Below are positions 11,591 through 24,941 of a DNA stretch of 64,000 nucleotides, in pieces. Both the position numbers and the translations under genes were made by a program. The notes beneath the pieces were generated by a model. The model worked only from the letters and a program-made list of their open reading frames with translations, ran no database searches and was not told the DNA's origin. The stretch spans positions 147,501 to 211,500 of the forward strand of contig JACVTC010000015.1 in NCBI GenBank assembly GCA_016946835.1. The letters are read 5' to 3'. How positions within the stretch are numbered: position 1 is the first letter of the stretch; each line of letters opens with the position of its first letter. The stretch is from Neocallimastix lanati (nom. inval.) (lineage: Eukaryota > Neocallimastigomycota > Neocallimastigomycetes > Neocallimastigales > Neocallimastigaceae).

Positions 11591-12055
11591 AAGTTGATTA
11601 TGGAATTGTTGATGTGAAATTGTTGTGTACAGATGATTTTGATACAAAATTGTACCAATGTATATAAAATAAAAAAAAATTTTTTTTATGGAATGGTTGT
11701 TTATCTATCATCAGAAAATAAATAAATAAACAAATAAATAAATAAATAAATAATGAAATGATAAATAATAAATAGATAAATAATAAATAATAAATAAATA
11801 AATAAATATATAGTAATATCTAAGATATTATTACTATATATGTAATTAATTTGTACCTATTTATATACCTGTTCTTGTTATTTATTAAGTTTATTCTTAT
11901 TTATTTCTTTTTTTTTTAAAAAAAAAGAAAACATTCTTTTTTTAATAAAAAAAAATTCGAAACACAATCTGTTTTAGAAATTAAATACATATATATATAT
12001 ATACCTAAAAAAGGTATTATCTACAAATGAAAAAAAGGTTTCCTTTTATACAGAG
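10080..12055. other. AT-rich spacer with small repeats
   Basis: No gene is seen. The stretch holds an (ATA)n tract near 10550-10580, a GGTT-rich patch at 10965-11030, a perfect hairpin at 11136-11184, and (AATA)n tracts at about 11540-11590 and 11715-11810. Confidence 0.55.
11136..11184. repeat. perfect 22-bp inverted repeat with a 5-base loop
   Basis: The left arm (11136-11157, beginning AATTATTCTTTTT) is an exact reverse complement of the right arm (11163-11184), separated by AAATA. It is unusually long and exact for this region and could form a stable hairpin. It may be a transposon relic or an end product of repeat folding. Confidence 0.75.
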
Positions 12056-12059
12056 ATAT

Positions 12060-12475
12060 ATTTAATTTTTATCTATTTTCATTTATTTATTTAATCATTT
12101 ACTATTTATTTAATCATCTATTTAATTATTTATTATTTATTTAATTACTTATTATTTATTTAATTATTTATTATTTATTATTTATTATTTATTATTTATT
12201 ATTTATTATTTATTATTTATTATTTATTATTTATTATTTATTATTTATTATTTATTATTTATTCAATTATTCAATTAATTATTATTTATTTATTTATTAT
12301 TTATTATTTATTATTTCATTATTTATTATTATTTATTATACAATTATATAATTATTTATTTATTAATTGTTAATTATTTATTATTTATTTATTTCATTAT
12401 TTCATTATTTCATTATTTACTATTTATTATTTATTATTATTTATTATTTATTATTATTTTATTATTTATTATTCA
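12060..12475 (+). repeat. 7-bp satellite (TATTATT)n with ATTT-rich edges
   Basis: This is the same heptamer as the array at 3064-3830, with degenerate borders of TTTA and TCATTA type. It is non-coding. Confidence 0.85.
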
Positions 12476-12599
12476 TTATATTATTTACTTTACTTGGGAG
12501 TTCCATTACAGAAAATGTGGCGTTTCAAAATATAAATATATAAATTAATAAATAAATTAATATATATAATAAATCAGTATTTTTATATATTATTTAAAT

Positions 12600-13800
12600 T
12601 AATTTAAACATTTAAAACCATAGTTCTATAGTATCTTTTCTAGGTCTTCCATTATCAATTAATTTGGATTCCATAGTTTTATATTTTTCAATCAAAATAT
12701 TGATTTAATCAGTTTTCACTGATTTTTTTTCCCTAATTTCTGCATTTTTCTTTTTGTAATCATTATTAGATATAGATTCTACTTGTTTTAATACATAAAT
12801 TAACATATAAAAAGGTTTTTTTTTTTAAAAAAAAAACAAATTATTTAAAATATTATTTAAAAAAATTCTGATGTATTATTTGTTATATTCTATAGTGTTA
12901 TTATACCAAATTTTATAATTTTATAAATAGTTTTTTTTTTTTTAAAAAAAAAAAAAAGAAAATATACTTTAAACTTCAAAAAATTTATCATTATTATTCA
13001 TTTCACACTTAATTTTACAATTAATATCAATTATATATTCGGAATTTGCAAAAGGAAAATTTGAAATCATTTTATAATAAATATATATTATTATATTTTT
13101 AGTTCATTATAACCTAATTCATTTTTTCTTATCTCTATTGCTCTTTCATATTGCCAAATGCAGTATTTAATGTTTATATTAGGTAAAATTTTTACCACCG
13201 CAATAGATATGCCTTTTTTTGAAATCACAACGAAAATTTTTTTGGAGTAACTATAGTATTATTGCTATATTTTTTAGAATTTTTTTTTTTTTTATTTCTT
13301 CAAATAACATTTCATAAGTAGCTTGTTCTTTATTTTTTAATGTCGAAAAAAAAGTAGTATAAAAATTATTTTAATATTTAACACAAATTTTAGTAATGAA
13401 CACTTGAAACCTAAATTTAGATGCAATATAGAAAGCATCATCTGCAAATATATCTTCATTGTATTTCATAAATTGGAATTAGAGATTAGGAAGATTATTT
13501 AATCAATGATTTTTGAATACTATAAAATTTTCATTTCCTACTGTTTTATAATATTTTGATTCATCAGGAATTTCGTCAAACTTTGTTAAATCAGGAAGTA
13601 ATTATTTATTTATATTTCTTGTTATTTGGAATTTAACAGTATTATATTTAAGGACATATAGATCCCATCTCTTGTGAAACTTCATTTAATATACCTAAAG
13701 AAATTGAACTTTTTCTAATTTCATCATTAATTTTATGCATTATAATTGATCTAGATGTATTATTTTAATAGCTGCAATTATTGCAAACTTTAATCTTTAT
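12600..13800 (-). pseudogene. MULE-type transposase relic
   Basis: Read on the minus strand, three-frame fragments match the order of a MULE-family DNA transposase. DEIRKSSISLGIL lies near 13700. ADDAFYIASKFRFQVF (13400-13475) corresponds to the DGTF motif with the first catalytic Asp. KNKEQATYEMLFEEIKKK (about 13300-13345) and KGISIAVVKILPNINIKYC (about 13150-13230) correspond to the part holding the second acid and the downstream Cys. FPFANSEYI is near 13060, and a C-terminal piece with GRPRKDTIELW lies at about 12640. The Glu normally expected before KGIS is lost, and many stops and frameshifts interrupt the frame, so the copy is dead. Terminal inverted repeats were not identified. Confidence 0.65.
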
Positions 13801-14340
13801 TTATTTATTTATTAATTACATGAATATTTTTAATTTTAAAAAAAAAAATAAAAAAACACCGAATTAATAAAAAAAAAATAAATATTATTTGTCCAATTAG
13901 ACTGTTATAACATATAATAAAAAATAAAATAATTATATCAACTTTTAAAATAAAAATTAAACTATTATTATTTAGTAAAGATTTATTTAGTATGAATATT
14001 AGTATTTACTATTTTCTTTATTTAGAGATAGTCTATTAAAATTATCTTATTTAAATATCTATATATATATATTAAATTACATATATATTTATATCCAATT
14101 TATTTTATGATCCTTATTATTTACTTAATTTATTTAAATTAATATTATTTTCAATAATATACTTGAGAAAATGAGCAATTATTCATTAGTGTTATTTAAT
14201 TCTATTTAATAAATAACACTTAAAATAAAGTAATGTAATTAATAAAATATTATTTATTCTAACAGTAAAGATCAACATAATAATATTAAAAATAGCAACT
14301 TGAAATAAAAAGTAATATTCAAAATAAAATGTGTAAAAAT
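13801..14340. other. AT-rich spacer
   Basis: No exon, repeat array or element end is evident. It separates the MULE relic from a LINE-like relic and may contain the eroded 5' part of the former. Confidence 0.5.
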
Positions 14341-17080
14341 AAATTAAGAAAAAAGTTGATAGGCAATGAATCTCACCTCCAAAAATATAAGATTTCTGTT
14401 TGAATGGAAGTATTATTCAGGGTTAGAGTTTAAATTGACGATCTGAATGATATGATGGTCTCTTTCCTTCAGAGGCATTGGACTCTGCTAATTGGTCTTA
14501 CTACATTTTCAGCATTTATGTTCCCGGGTTAGTTTGCACTTATATAGTTTGGAAATACCAACACTTATCAAATACTGGCTCTAGGAATAATTTCTTAAAA
14601 AAGACAGCAGTAGATCACATTCAAGAATGACGTTTTAGAATAATCATCAAGAAATGATTTGATTCTTAAATAAAAACATCCCATTCCTTTTTAATAATTT
14701 AAATCAATCATGTCTGCATCTCTTCCACCAAGAAGGAAGTTATATCATCGGTACCACATCACATATATATTTACACACTCATTATTCAGAAAATTACTAA
14801 TAATAATATGATTTTCACCAAATTGACCCATTCACTCCATTATTAGTAATGATGCTATTATTTTCACTATCTCTAATATTAATATTCCTATTTTCTCTAT
14901 CACTAATACTACTATTATTAACAATATTATTTCTATCATTATTATTATTAATATTATATTTTTCGTTACTACTACCAGAATTTGTACTTGATTTTATATT
15001 ATACATATATGTGATAACAGTGTTTACAATACTATCAGATATTGGACAATAATGGGAAATTATAAAAAATTTTTCATAAAGAATTTCAATATCATTAATA
15101 TATTTCTTTTAAAATTCATTGAAAAGATAGCATTTAGAAAACCATTGTTCCAATCGAGGATTACTATTTTTTCTATAACAACAAGGACATCGTTCTGGAC
15201 AGTCTTCTTCACTCCTATTGACAATTTTGGCATTATGAGCATCAAATTTATGTCCATATCTGGCATGAAGTACTCATCGGAAGCCAATGCTATATTTAGG
15301 ATACTTAGAGTTGAGCTTTACGTAGTCTATAGTTTTCTCAAATTTATTTTCTTTTTATAAGCCTTAGCCTTGATTGATTTTCCTGCCATATTTTTATCTC
15401 TCATTCCATTTTTTTTTTAAAACGCCTTATCTGAGCAAATGCACATTTCGCCGAAAGAGGAGTAATGTTTAACTTTTTTAGAAACACAATAAAGGGATGT
15501 AAAGCTTATTCCCATTTAAAAAATCATTCAATCCAATATAAACCTGAATTAATTAGTGTTTGTGTACTTTTTGTTCTTTCTTTGTTTTGATCCAAGTAGA
15601 GGTGCATAATATAATACGAAACTTGCCCAATTACTATAGCAGAAAATAACATTCGTTTATAAAGGATAGGAATATGAGGATTCTTAAGAAATTCTTTCAT
15701 AGAATAATGTGCTTTTTCTAATTTTATTATTAATTCTCTGTATGATCGATTTCAATTCTAAATCATTTGAAAACGGTATATCTAAGTAGGTATAGCAATT
15801 CATTTTAGGTAACTTTTGACTTGAAAGATAAAAGGTATAGTTACTATTATTAAGAAATCTTGAAATTTTCCTTCGTACTACTAAACTGGCACTTTTATTG
15901 ATACTAAATTACATTCAATTATCTCAAGCCCATCTACTGGCAAATCTTAACAACTTTTTAAGTTGAGATCTTGTTGAAGCACATAACACAATGTCATCTA
16001 CAAAGAGACTTCTACAAACAACGTTTATCACCAATAGCGATTCAATGTTTATCACATTTATTAAAAATGTCATTAATGAACATGCTAAATAAACTTGTTA
16101 AGAAGGGACAATCTTAATGAACACCTTTCTTAATACTAAATGATTATGATAATTGCCCATCGAGCTTTGCACAAGCCTTGGAAGATAAGTATAAGTTTTC
16201 AATAAATTTTTAGCGCCTACCTCTAATATCTAAGTGACGAATTTTCATTAATACATTATATATATAGGAACTGAGTCATACGTTAGTTTTTTTTTTTTAA
16301 GATCCAAAAAAAACAAGTTAAGTATTTTTATTTTCAAACTTTGTTCTCTGACATATAATTCTTACTGAAGTGTAAAAACTTAAACATACTTATCGGTTAC
16401 GAAATCCATATTGTTCTGGTCTAATAAATTCTATATAAATTCCATAATTAGATATTCTCTTAACAATGATTTTTGCTATAATTTTTAATCCATTATTGAT
16501 AAGAGAGATGCCAACGATAGTTATTGCAATCTGATGGTTTGCTCTTTTTATGAATAGAAACTATTGATACCTTATTTCATGATTTTGGAAAATTACCATT
16601 CTAAATATGATTGATTAAGGCTTTGAGGCATTTAAAACCTGATGAAATATTACTATTATTTTTACTAGATTCTTCTGAATCATCTTTTACCGGGAATCAA
16701 AGCTTTGAAGAACTCCTTTGGAATCCTATTAGGATTACAAGCTTTAAAGTTAAGGGTAGATGAGATTGCCTTACTAATTTCTTCATCGCTAATATCATGA
16801 TTGATTTTCCATTCTTATCACCTTGGATTTCCCAAATTCCTAAATACATTAGAATCTTTCCAGTAATCTTTAGAAAGACTCTGACCTGAAGAATCCAACC
16901 CTAGAAATTTGTAATGAGAATGCCAAGTTTTTAATTTTTCATCTGTAGATGAAACTAGCTTTTTTTTTCCCAATTCTTCACTAAAAATATCAAATTTATT
17001 GTGATTACAAATTTCTTTCTAAAGTTCAAGACATTTATACCTATCCCATCTAACAAATTTTTTTTTTTTGTAACAAAATT
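14340..17080 (-). pseudogene. decayed LINE-type retrotransposon, copy A (RT and C-terminal part)
   Basis: On the minus strand this carries, in order, pieces of a non-LTR retrotransposon ORF2. A connection region contains KLVSSTDEKLKTWHSHY (about 16950). The start of RT contains ISDEEISKAISSTLNFKACN and IPKEFFKALIP (about 16700-16800). The active-site block FVDDIVLCASTRSQLKKLLR lies at about 15950-16000. A C-terminal Cys-rich piece, ARYGHKFDAHNAKIVNRSEE followed by CPERCPCC, lies at about 15170-15260. Tyr/Phe-Ala-Asp-Asp has become FVDD, and stops and frame changes are frequent. The region 14340-15040 has similar non-satellite composition and may be its 3' end. Not functional. Confidence 0.7.
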
Positions 17081-17084
17081 AATT

Positions 17085-17406
17085 CATCTGTGGTATTTTT
17101 TTTAATTATGAAGTATTTAAAAAAAAATATCATATTTTGAAATGCTTAAAAAATAAATTATTTATTTAATTATTTGAAAATTATATTTAATTATTTAAAT
17201 TATTTAATTATTTAATATATTTAATTTTTCTGAATGAATTAGTATTAATTATTCATGTTTTCTTTTTTTTTTTTTTTTTTAAATTATTCATTTTTTTAAT
17301 TATTCAATTTACTTATAAAGTATTTTTAAGAATATATTTTGATGTTTAAAAAAAAGTAAAATATTATTTAATTATTTGCTATTTATATTTAATTATTTAT
17401 ACTGAG

Positions 17407-17444
<38 letters not shown>

Positions 17445-18245
17445 AGTATTATAATTAATACTAATTTATTAACTATAAATATTTAATATATACATTTAAT
17501 TATTTTTTATTTGTATTTAATTATTTATTATTTAAATATAATTATTTATTATAAATAAATTAATGTTAATTATTCAGTTTTTTTTTAATTACAAAATGAT
17601 TAAGAAAATATTTTATATATTTTAAAATAAATCTTTAAAAATAGTAGTTCATAATTATTTATTATTAAACCTGGTTATAATTTATTTATTTAATAATTAA
17701 AATTATATTATTTATTTTAATTATTATTTTAATAAATAATTAATACATATTATTATATTATAAAGTATTTATTATTAATATAGTTAATAATATAGGAAAT
17801 TTATCTTCTTCTCATTTTTTTTTTTAATAGAAATACTAGTAATAGAAAGGGTAGTAAAATGTGGTTAAATAGGAATATGAATATTTTGGAATATTCGAAT
17901 TATGATTTAAACTGTTAATACAAATTTCATATTATTTATCTTATTATATAATATAATACTATTTTATTAATATTACAATTAATTATATTGTATTAAAGTT
18001 TTACGAAAAATAGTGAATAATTAAGGTATGATTATTGAAATTGTATTATTAATATGGGATTTAGTTGTTAATCATACGATTAAAGGTAATTTTTGTATTG
18101 AAAAAAAAAAAAAAAAAAAAAGATATTGGATTCATATATAATAATATAAATTGATATGTTTCTAAAGAAAAATAATTTTTGTTAATTTTTATTTTATTTT
18201 TGGCGCTGTAATAAGGAAATAAAAATATTAAACTTATTTTTACCT
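17085..18245. other. AT-rich spacer with long A and T runs
   Basis: This contains a 37-base A-run near 17407, several T-runs and ATTT-rich DNA. No gene or element is recognised. Confidence 0.55.
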
Positions 18246-18249
18246 TTGG

Positions 18250-19011
18250 AGATTATTTATATGAAAAGAAAAATTATTATATTATTATTATTATTGAATA
18301 AAGATTACTACCAACTTAAAGGGTATTAGTTTATAAATATAATGTATAGATTGAATAAAATAAAATAATATAGGAGATATTGGACAACCTTGTCTAACTC
18401 CTCAATTAATAGGGAATTTATCAAATAGTATGTTTAGGTAATGGGCTCTTGCTTTGGAAGTAATTAAAGTTTTGAAATGAAATTGAAACGCTTGTCACAC
18501 ATACCAAGATGAAATAATTTAGTGAGAATGTTGTAGATGGGAGCATAGTCGTAAGCCTTTTAAAGATTCAAAAAAAGGTTGTATTAGTAAATTTCTCTTT
18601 AAATTTTTTTCTTTGACAAATTTCTCTAATAGAAATTTAAATGCTAATATATAATACTCTTCATGATGATGAAAAACCGAATTATTTAGGTCTAATAAAA
18701 TTATGGGAAGAAGCATACTCTTCATGATGATGAAAAACCGAATTATTTAGGTCTTATAAAATTATGGGAAGAAGCACACTTAGAAATTCTATCAGTAATT
18801 ATTTTTGTTATGGTTTTAAGATCAACTTTGATTAGAGAAATACCTTAATAATTATTACAATTGGAAAGATCACCTTTCCTTAGAATAGACATAATAGAAG
18901 TAGAGTTCCTGTCATCTGGAAACGATCCTTCCCATATTTTATTGAAAATAATTTCAAGGTATTTTATCTGCATCATTGAATCTTTCTTTCTTCCAATTCT
19001 TTGTTTTACAG

Positions 19012-19043
<32 letters not shown>

Positions 19044-19700
19044 AAAGTGCTTTATTAAATTCAATAGGGATACTATCTGGGCCAGGGACTTTATTACTTT
19101 TCATATATAGTACAGTATTTCTAAATATTAAAATAAGAAATAGATTAGGGCAAACATATAAAAAGACTTGATATACTCTTGTAAGCTAAATGTTTATTAT
19201 TAGAAAGTTTCATTACATTACATAATATGGGAAGAGAAACTAAGGTCCTTTAGGCTCCGTTGGTATAAAAGCTTTTTTTTATTTTTTTTTTGCCAATACT
19301 TTTAAGAAGTATTTATAAATTTTTTAACCATATCATCCGCAAAAATTTCTTTTTAATTTAGATACAAGTTCGTATGTTCGTATGCTAAAATTAAAAAAAA
19401 AAAAAAAATAATAATTATGTGAAAGAATGTCAGTACACTTCAAATTAAAAATATGTTTTGACCATATGAACGATTTTTTTTAGGATTCATAAAAACCATT
19501 TGAAAGTTCCTTATTGCAAGACAAAGTAACAGGTTTATGATCAGATATACCAGTAAAAGAGGAACAAGAAGACAATAAGCAAACCTGAGGAACCATAGCT
19601 TTTTATAGAATAGGTGATCCATTGCATGAAGACTTAGAACCTTTGATATAAGTAATACTATATAAACTAAGATAGCTTAGGAACAGTCCACCCCAGGAAA
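18250..19700 (-). pseudogene. decayed LINE-type retrotransposon, copy B (endonuclease and RT)
   Basis: This is a second non-LTR element on the minus strand. The end of an APE-type endonuclease is visible at about 19510-19660 (a run including NGSPIL, then TGISDHKPVTLSC with the family's SDH motif). RT begins with GPDSIPIEFNKA at about 19060-19090. It continues through a region with KAYDYAPIYNILTKLF at about 18510-18565 and reaches GVRQGCPISPILFY at about 18350-18400. The part after that, including the YADD box, is missing, so this copy is 3'-truncated as well as frameshifted. It overlaps copy A in the RT region, so they are two separate elements. Confidence 0.7.
18656..18776. repeat. 61-bp tandem duplication inside LINE relic B
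   Basis: A unit beginning ACTCTTCATGATGATGAAAA occurs twice with a 61-base period and very few differences. It is a recent local duplication inside the dead RT region. Confidence 0.9.
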
Positions 19701-20151
19701 ATATTTTTGAAATATGTAATATATAACCTATTTTACTATTTTTCTTTAGATAATTATCATTCTATATATTTTATACTCTACAAAAATAAAATGCTACAAG
19801 AAATCATTAAATTCATTAATACTAAACAATGTTTAATATCAATTAAATTAAGAATCTGTATTTTTTTTTTTTTTTTAATAATTCTTTTTATATATAAAAA
19901 TTATTTCAAATAATTTTTAATATACTAATATATATATTTTAATATTATTAATATTATTGACTTTATTATTAATTTTTTATTTTATTTTATTTTATTTTTT
20001 TATTTATTTATTTACTTATTTATTTATTTATTATTATTATTATTACTATTACTATTACTATTATGATTTATGAAAATTAAATAAAAAAATAAATATATAA
20101 ATAAATAAAATAAAAATAAAATAAATTTATACATGATATTTTATTTTTTAA

Positions 20152-20187
<36 letters not shown>

Positions 20188-20398
20188 TTTTTTTAAACTA
20201 AATTAGAAATTTTTTAACATACCTTTCTATATAATTTATCAAAATAAATTTATATATATATTATTATTAAAAATTTTTAAAAAAAAAAAAAATATGTATA
20301 TATACATAATAATAATATAAAAATGATTAAGTAAAGATAATTTATATATATATATATATATTAAAATTTATTTAAAATTTAATATTTAAATTAAAATT
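19701..20398. other. AT-rich 3' flank of the GH74 gene
   Basis: This holds T-runs, an (ATTT)n tract near 19980-20030, and a short (TTACTA)n-like patch at about 20040-20063. No gene is seen. Polyadenylation signals cannot be told apart from the background. Confidence 0.55.
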
Positions 20399-23300
20399 TT
20401 AACAGATAGAGGTGTCAATTAAACACCAGTCGCCATTTTCAACACTCCAGTCACCACTTTCATCTCTGAAGTAGGAGGTACATTCTTGAGAACAGCATGG
20501 ATAACCATCGGCTCCAATACAACTTTTAACTGCATTAGACTTTAAAGTACGGGCCTTTGGTACACCACACCATTTATTGTTTTCTACACTCCAATCACCA
20601 TATTCATCACTTTCTATATATCCAATTTCACCTTGACAACATGGAAAACCGTAGGCTTCAGACCAACAGGCTGTACTGTCTTCATTATTGTTGTTATCCT
20701 TATTTCTGTTATTACTTGTCTTCGGAAGACCACACCATTCATTGTTTTCTAAACCCCAATCACCATCTTCATTACTTTCTACATATTCTACTTCACCTTG
20801 ACAACATGGATAGCCTAAGGCTTCAGACCAGCAGGAATCATCATTGTTGGATTCATTACTACTGCTTTGTTTTGGAATACCACACCATTCATTGTTTTCT
20901 AAACCCCAATCACCATCTTCATTACTTTCAACTAATTCTACTTCACCTTGACAACATGGATAGCCTAAGGCTTCAGACCAGCAAGATGTATTACTGTTTT
21001 GCTTATTATCTTTATCCTCTTTACCTTTGTTATCTTTACCTTTACTACCACCATTACCGGAGCCACTAACTGGAGTACCAGAATCACCATCGATATCACC
21101 ATAGACAATACCATAACCATTAGTACAAACGTAGACACGACCATAGATACGTGGATCACCTGTAATACAGAAATTGATAGTACCATATTGATGATCGTCA
21201 TCATTAATACGAACCCAATTCTTTCCCTTATCATCAGAACGGAAAATACCATTAACATTACCAATTTTACCGGTAATGTAAAGTGCTGGATAATCTGAAC
21301 CTTCTGCAGCCTTACCGAAACCAATGGTATTAGCAATTTCGACTCCATCAATTGATGTAAATGTTTCACCACCATCTTCTGTATGGTAGAGACCACCTTT
21401 ATTACCGGCAAGCCAAACATCGCCTTCATGACCAGCTACGGCCTTAATATTTTTAGCATAACCTGGTTCAATTTCTGGAAGTCCTGTGTAAACTTTAGAG
21501 AAGGTGACACCGGTATCGGTACTACGATAGAAGGTATCTCCAAGGTAACCATAGAAAATCTTACCATTTACACGATCTGAACAAATTCTGGCACCACCTG
21601 GAATACCCTTGGAAGATTTGAAAGATTCCTTACCGTAGAAGACACCTAAATCATAAGGTTTTGGAGCCCAAACAACATCTCCATCAGCACCAACAGCTAC
21701 AATACCACCTTCCGTTACACCACCTGGGGCTTGACCAGAATACCATGATTCACCATTACCCCAAGAAATAGCAATATAAGGTTCTGTACCTACACGAACC
21801 CAGAAGTTTGGAACATTTTCAGCATAATCAATAGAATAACCAGTAGTGAAGGTTGGTGATCTGAAATTAATTTCTGGACATTTATCTAAATCTGTGTGTC
21901 TGAAACCACCAATATCACCCATAACACTCAATAAATGAGCATCTCCTGTAGCTGGAGAAACTAAATCTTGTACGGAAGTTTCTTCAATACCTGAAGCCAT
22001 AATTGAAATATGGAATTTTTTACCACTATCCCAATTCGTAAGATCTTCAGAACCCCAAATAGTGGCACCTGTACCCCACATAATACGATCAGAATTAAAT
22101 GGATCAATTTCTAAGGATTCAATCATCCAACCTAACTTTGTGGTAGGTTCTGGAATTTGTTTCATATCATCTTCAATCCATGGAGAAATAGATGGATCAA
22201 TTTCATATTTAAGCTTACGTTGTGGATAGCCATCCCATTCCCAAATATGAGACCAAGTATCACCACCATCAGTAGAACGGAATAAAATGGCATCTGGCCA
22301 CCATGAATTCAAAGTAGCTACAACAAGGGTCTTTTGATTTTGAGCATCAATTGCCAAACCTCCATAACCAAAGTATGGTTCTTGATGTGGACTGATATCC
22401 TTCCATTCTCCAGTTTTAGTATTGTAACGATAAATAGCACCAGCTTGACCATCGTATGGACCACAACCATCAGTATAAGTAACGTAAAGCATACCATCTT
22501 CAGTAATCTTTCCTTTATGTGGGAAATAATGGGCTGGTTGATCAGGAATTGCAGTCCATGATACACCAGCATCCTTTGAAACATAAACTGTTGATGTGGA
22601 ATTATCAGCTACACCAACATAAATATTTGGGGTTGGAGAACCCTTTTTACCACTATAACGATCAAAAGTTACAAATGAAATACCGATGGCTTCGGTGAAG
22701 TATTGATTATCTGCAGCATATTTACCTACATTAGTAAAACTCTTGACTTGTGACCAAGTTTTAGCATAATCTGTACTCTTCCATAAACCTTTACCAGCAC
22801 GAGCACCAAAGAAAAGAATTTTATTATTGTTAGGATCAACAGCAATTCTTTCACCCATACCACGACCTGGATCATTACCACCAACCTTGAATGGTAATTC
22901 AGAAATAGACCAATTATCACCACGATCTGTTGATGAAATAATAGCACCATTATTTGGATCCCAATCATTAGTATACATACCAACAGCAGCATAAACTCTA
23001 TTTGCATCCACTGGATCTGCACACATAGTATCAATACCAGCATAACCCCAATTATCCTTGAATATTTATCATCATTATTCATAATTGATATCATTTTTAA
23101 TTTATTATTTATAAAAAATTTATAAAGCATATTTAAAGAACATATATATATAAAATATTTAAAATAATTATTTATAAAAATATTTATAAAAAAATATATA
23201 AAAAATATGTATAAAAACATTTATATAAAATATATATATAAAAAATATTTATAAAAAGATATTTATAAAATAATATTTATAATTAATAATATAATCATTT

Positions 23301-23749
23301 TATATATTTATTTCAATTTGATTAAAATATATTTATTTATTATTTATTATATATATTCTCTATATAAATTTTATATTTATTTATATTAATTCATAAAGAT
23401 TATTCAATAATACTAATTTTTATATTTTTCTTTATTCTCTTTTATTTTTGTTATTTTATTTTTTATTTTACTTTATTTAATTAATTTATGTAATGTATAT
23501 TTTTAATATAATTTTTATACTCACAACTCCAACCCATTCTGATAAATTTTCCCATCTCTTTGTGGATTTATTTAAACGATATAAACCACCAATATCAGTT
23601 CTAGCATAAACTAAATCTTTTTCAGCCTCACTGAAAACAATACCTGGTACAAAACCTCCACCAACAATTTCAGCATTCTTCCATTTATACGACAATGAAA
23701 AAGTGATACATAAAGTAGACCATATGGTCCATAAATGAAAGTTTAACAT
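20399..23749 (-). CDS. GH74 xyloglucanase with four fungal dockerin (CBM10-like) modules
   Basis: There are two exons: 23525-23749 (75 codons, with the ATG at 23749) and 20399-23056. They are separated by a 468-base phase-0 intron with donor GTGAGT and acceptor TTCAAG. The product is 960 aa. Residues 1-20 are a signal peptide. GH74 tandem beta-propellers run to about 735, with the family start [12 protein letters not shown], then [10 protein letters not shown], whose Asp is one of the two catalytic acids in GH74, and DNWGYAGID right after the splice. Asp-box repeats ([24 protein letters not shown]) fit propellers. A Ser/Gly/Lys linker leads to four Cys-rich modules at about 765-804, 815-854, 870-908 and 919-960, with [16 protein letters not shown] in the first two. 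Such modules dock enzymes to the fungal cellulosome scaffold. The reaction inferred is cleavage of xyloglucan backbone. Confidence 0.93.
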
Positions 23750-24626
23750 TTTGGAATTTTAATTAATATTGATTATCTTCTAATTAATATCAAAATATAT
23801 ATATTTTTTTTATAGTGATTTTAAAATTTTATTTATAAAATAAATGAATAATAAATTGAATTGAACTAAACTATTATAGTATATTAATAAATATATGAAT
23901 ATTTAAAGTGTACATAAAACTATCTATAACAATTTAAAACAACAATTCAATAAAAATTAAAAAAAAAAAAAAAAAAAAATACTTTGGCATTATATATATA
24001 AATATACCAATGAAAATGAAAATTTTAGTATTCATATTTTAATTTTTTCATTTCGAAGATGATACAAATAATAAAGATAATAATAATATATTTAATATTA
24101 AATAATAAATAAATAAATTAATAATATACAAAATATAATAAATAATATATAATAAATAATATATAATAAATAATATATAATAAATAATGAATAATAAATA
24201 ATGAATAATATATAATATATAATAAATAATATAAAATATATAATATATAATATTTAATAAATAATAAATAAATTATGAATAATATGTAATAATATTAATA
24301 ATGAATGAATAACAAATTTGCAATTATCCTCCTATTATCATATTAAATAAAATTCTTATGAATCAAATTATTAATATCAATTAATTAATTATTAAATTAA
24401 TTATTAATATTATAATTAATGTTGTTTATAATAAATATTAAACCATAATAAATAATGAAACATAATAATAAAACAATAAATAATTACAATAGAATAATAA
24501 TTAATAGTGTAGAATTAATAGGATAAATTTTATATTTAAATTCATATTTCATGCTTCAAATTTATTTATTTATTTATTTATTCATTAATTTAATTAATTA
24601 ATAATTATTTATTTATTTATTTATTC

Positions 24627-24671
<45 letters not shown>

Positions 24672-24940
24672 TTTTTTAATTAAAACGGTAAAAAAATTTT
24701 TTATTATAAAATAAAATTTAATTTTACCATCCACAAAATATTTTTGTTTCTCATAATAAATTTTTACCATATATAAAACATTTAATTTACACTAATTCCT
24801 ATTTTATTATTTTTTTTACATATATACTTTATTCTATACACTTATAAATAAGGTATATTTTTGATATGAAATGGAAATAAAAACTTTAATTATTATTAAA
24901 ATTTATTTATCAATAATTAATGTAAAAATAAATAAATCAT
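23750..24940. other. AT-rich 5' flank of GH74 and spacer
   Basis: Immediately upstream of the start is the presumed GH74 promoter, AT-rich and with no recognisable motif. Beyond lie degenerate ATAATAAATA repeats (24060-24290) and an (ATTT)n tract (24560-24675). No gene is seen. Confidence 0.5.
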
Positions 24941-24941
24941 T

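Noticed and set aside
15060-15287. 75-codon minus-strand frame as a gene
   Set aside because: The neighbouring frame gives the recognisable LINE C-terminal Cys-rich segment; this one is out of frame with it.
19440-19622. 60-codon minus-strand frame as a small membrane protein
   Set aside because: Hydrophobic only because it is out of frame; the correct frame reads TGISDHKPVT of an endonuclease.
20557-21069. His/Tyr-rich 170-codon plus-strand frame across the dockerins
   Set aside because: Antisense shadow of the repeated dockerin codons of the GH74 gene.
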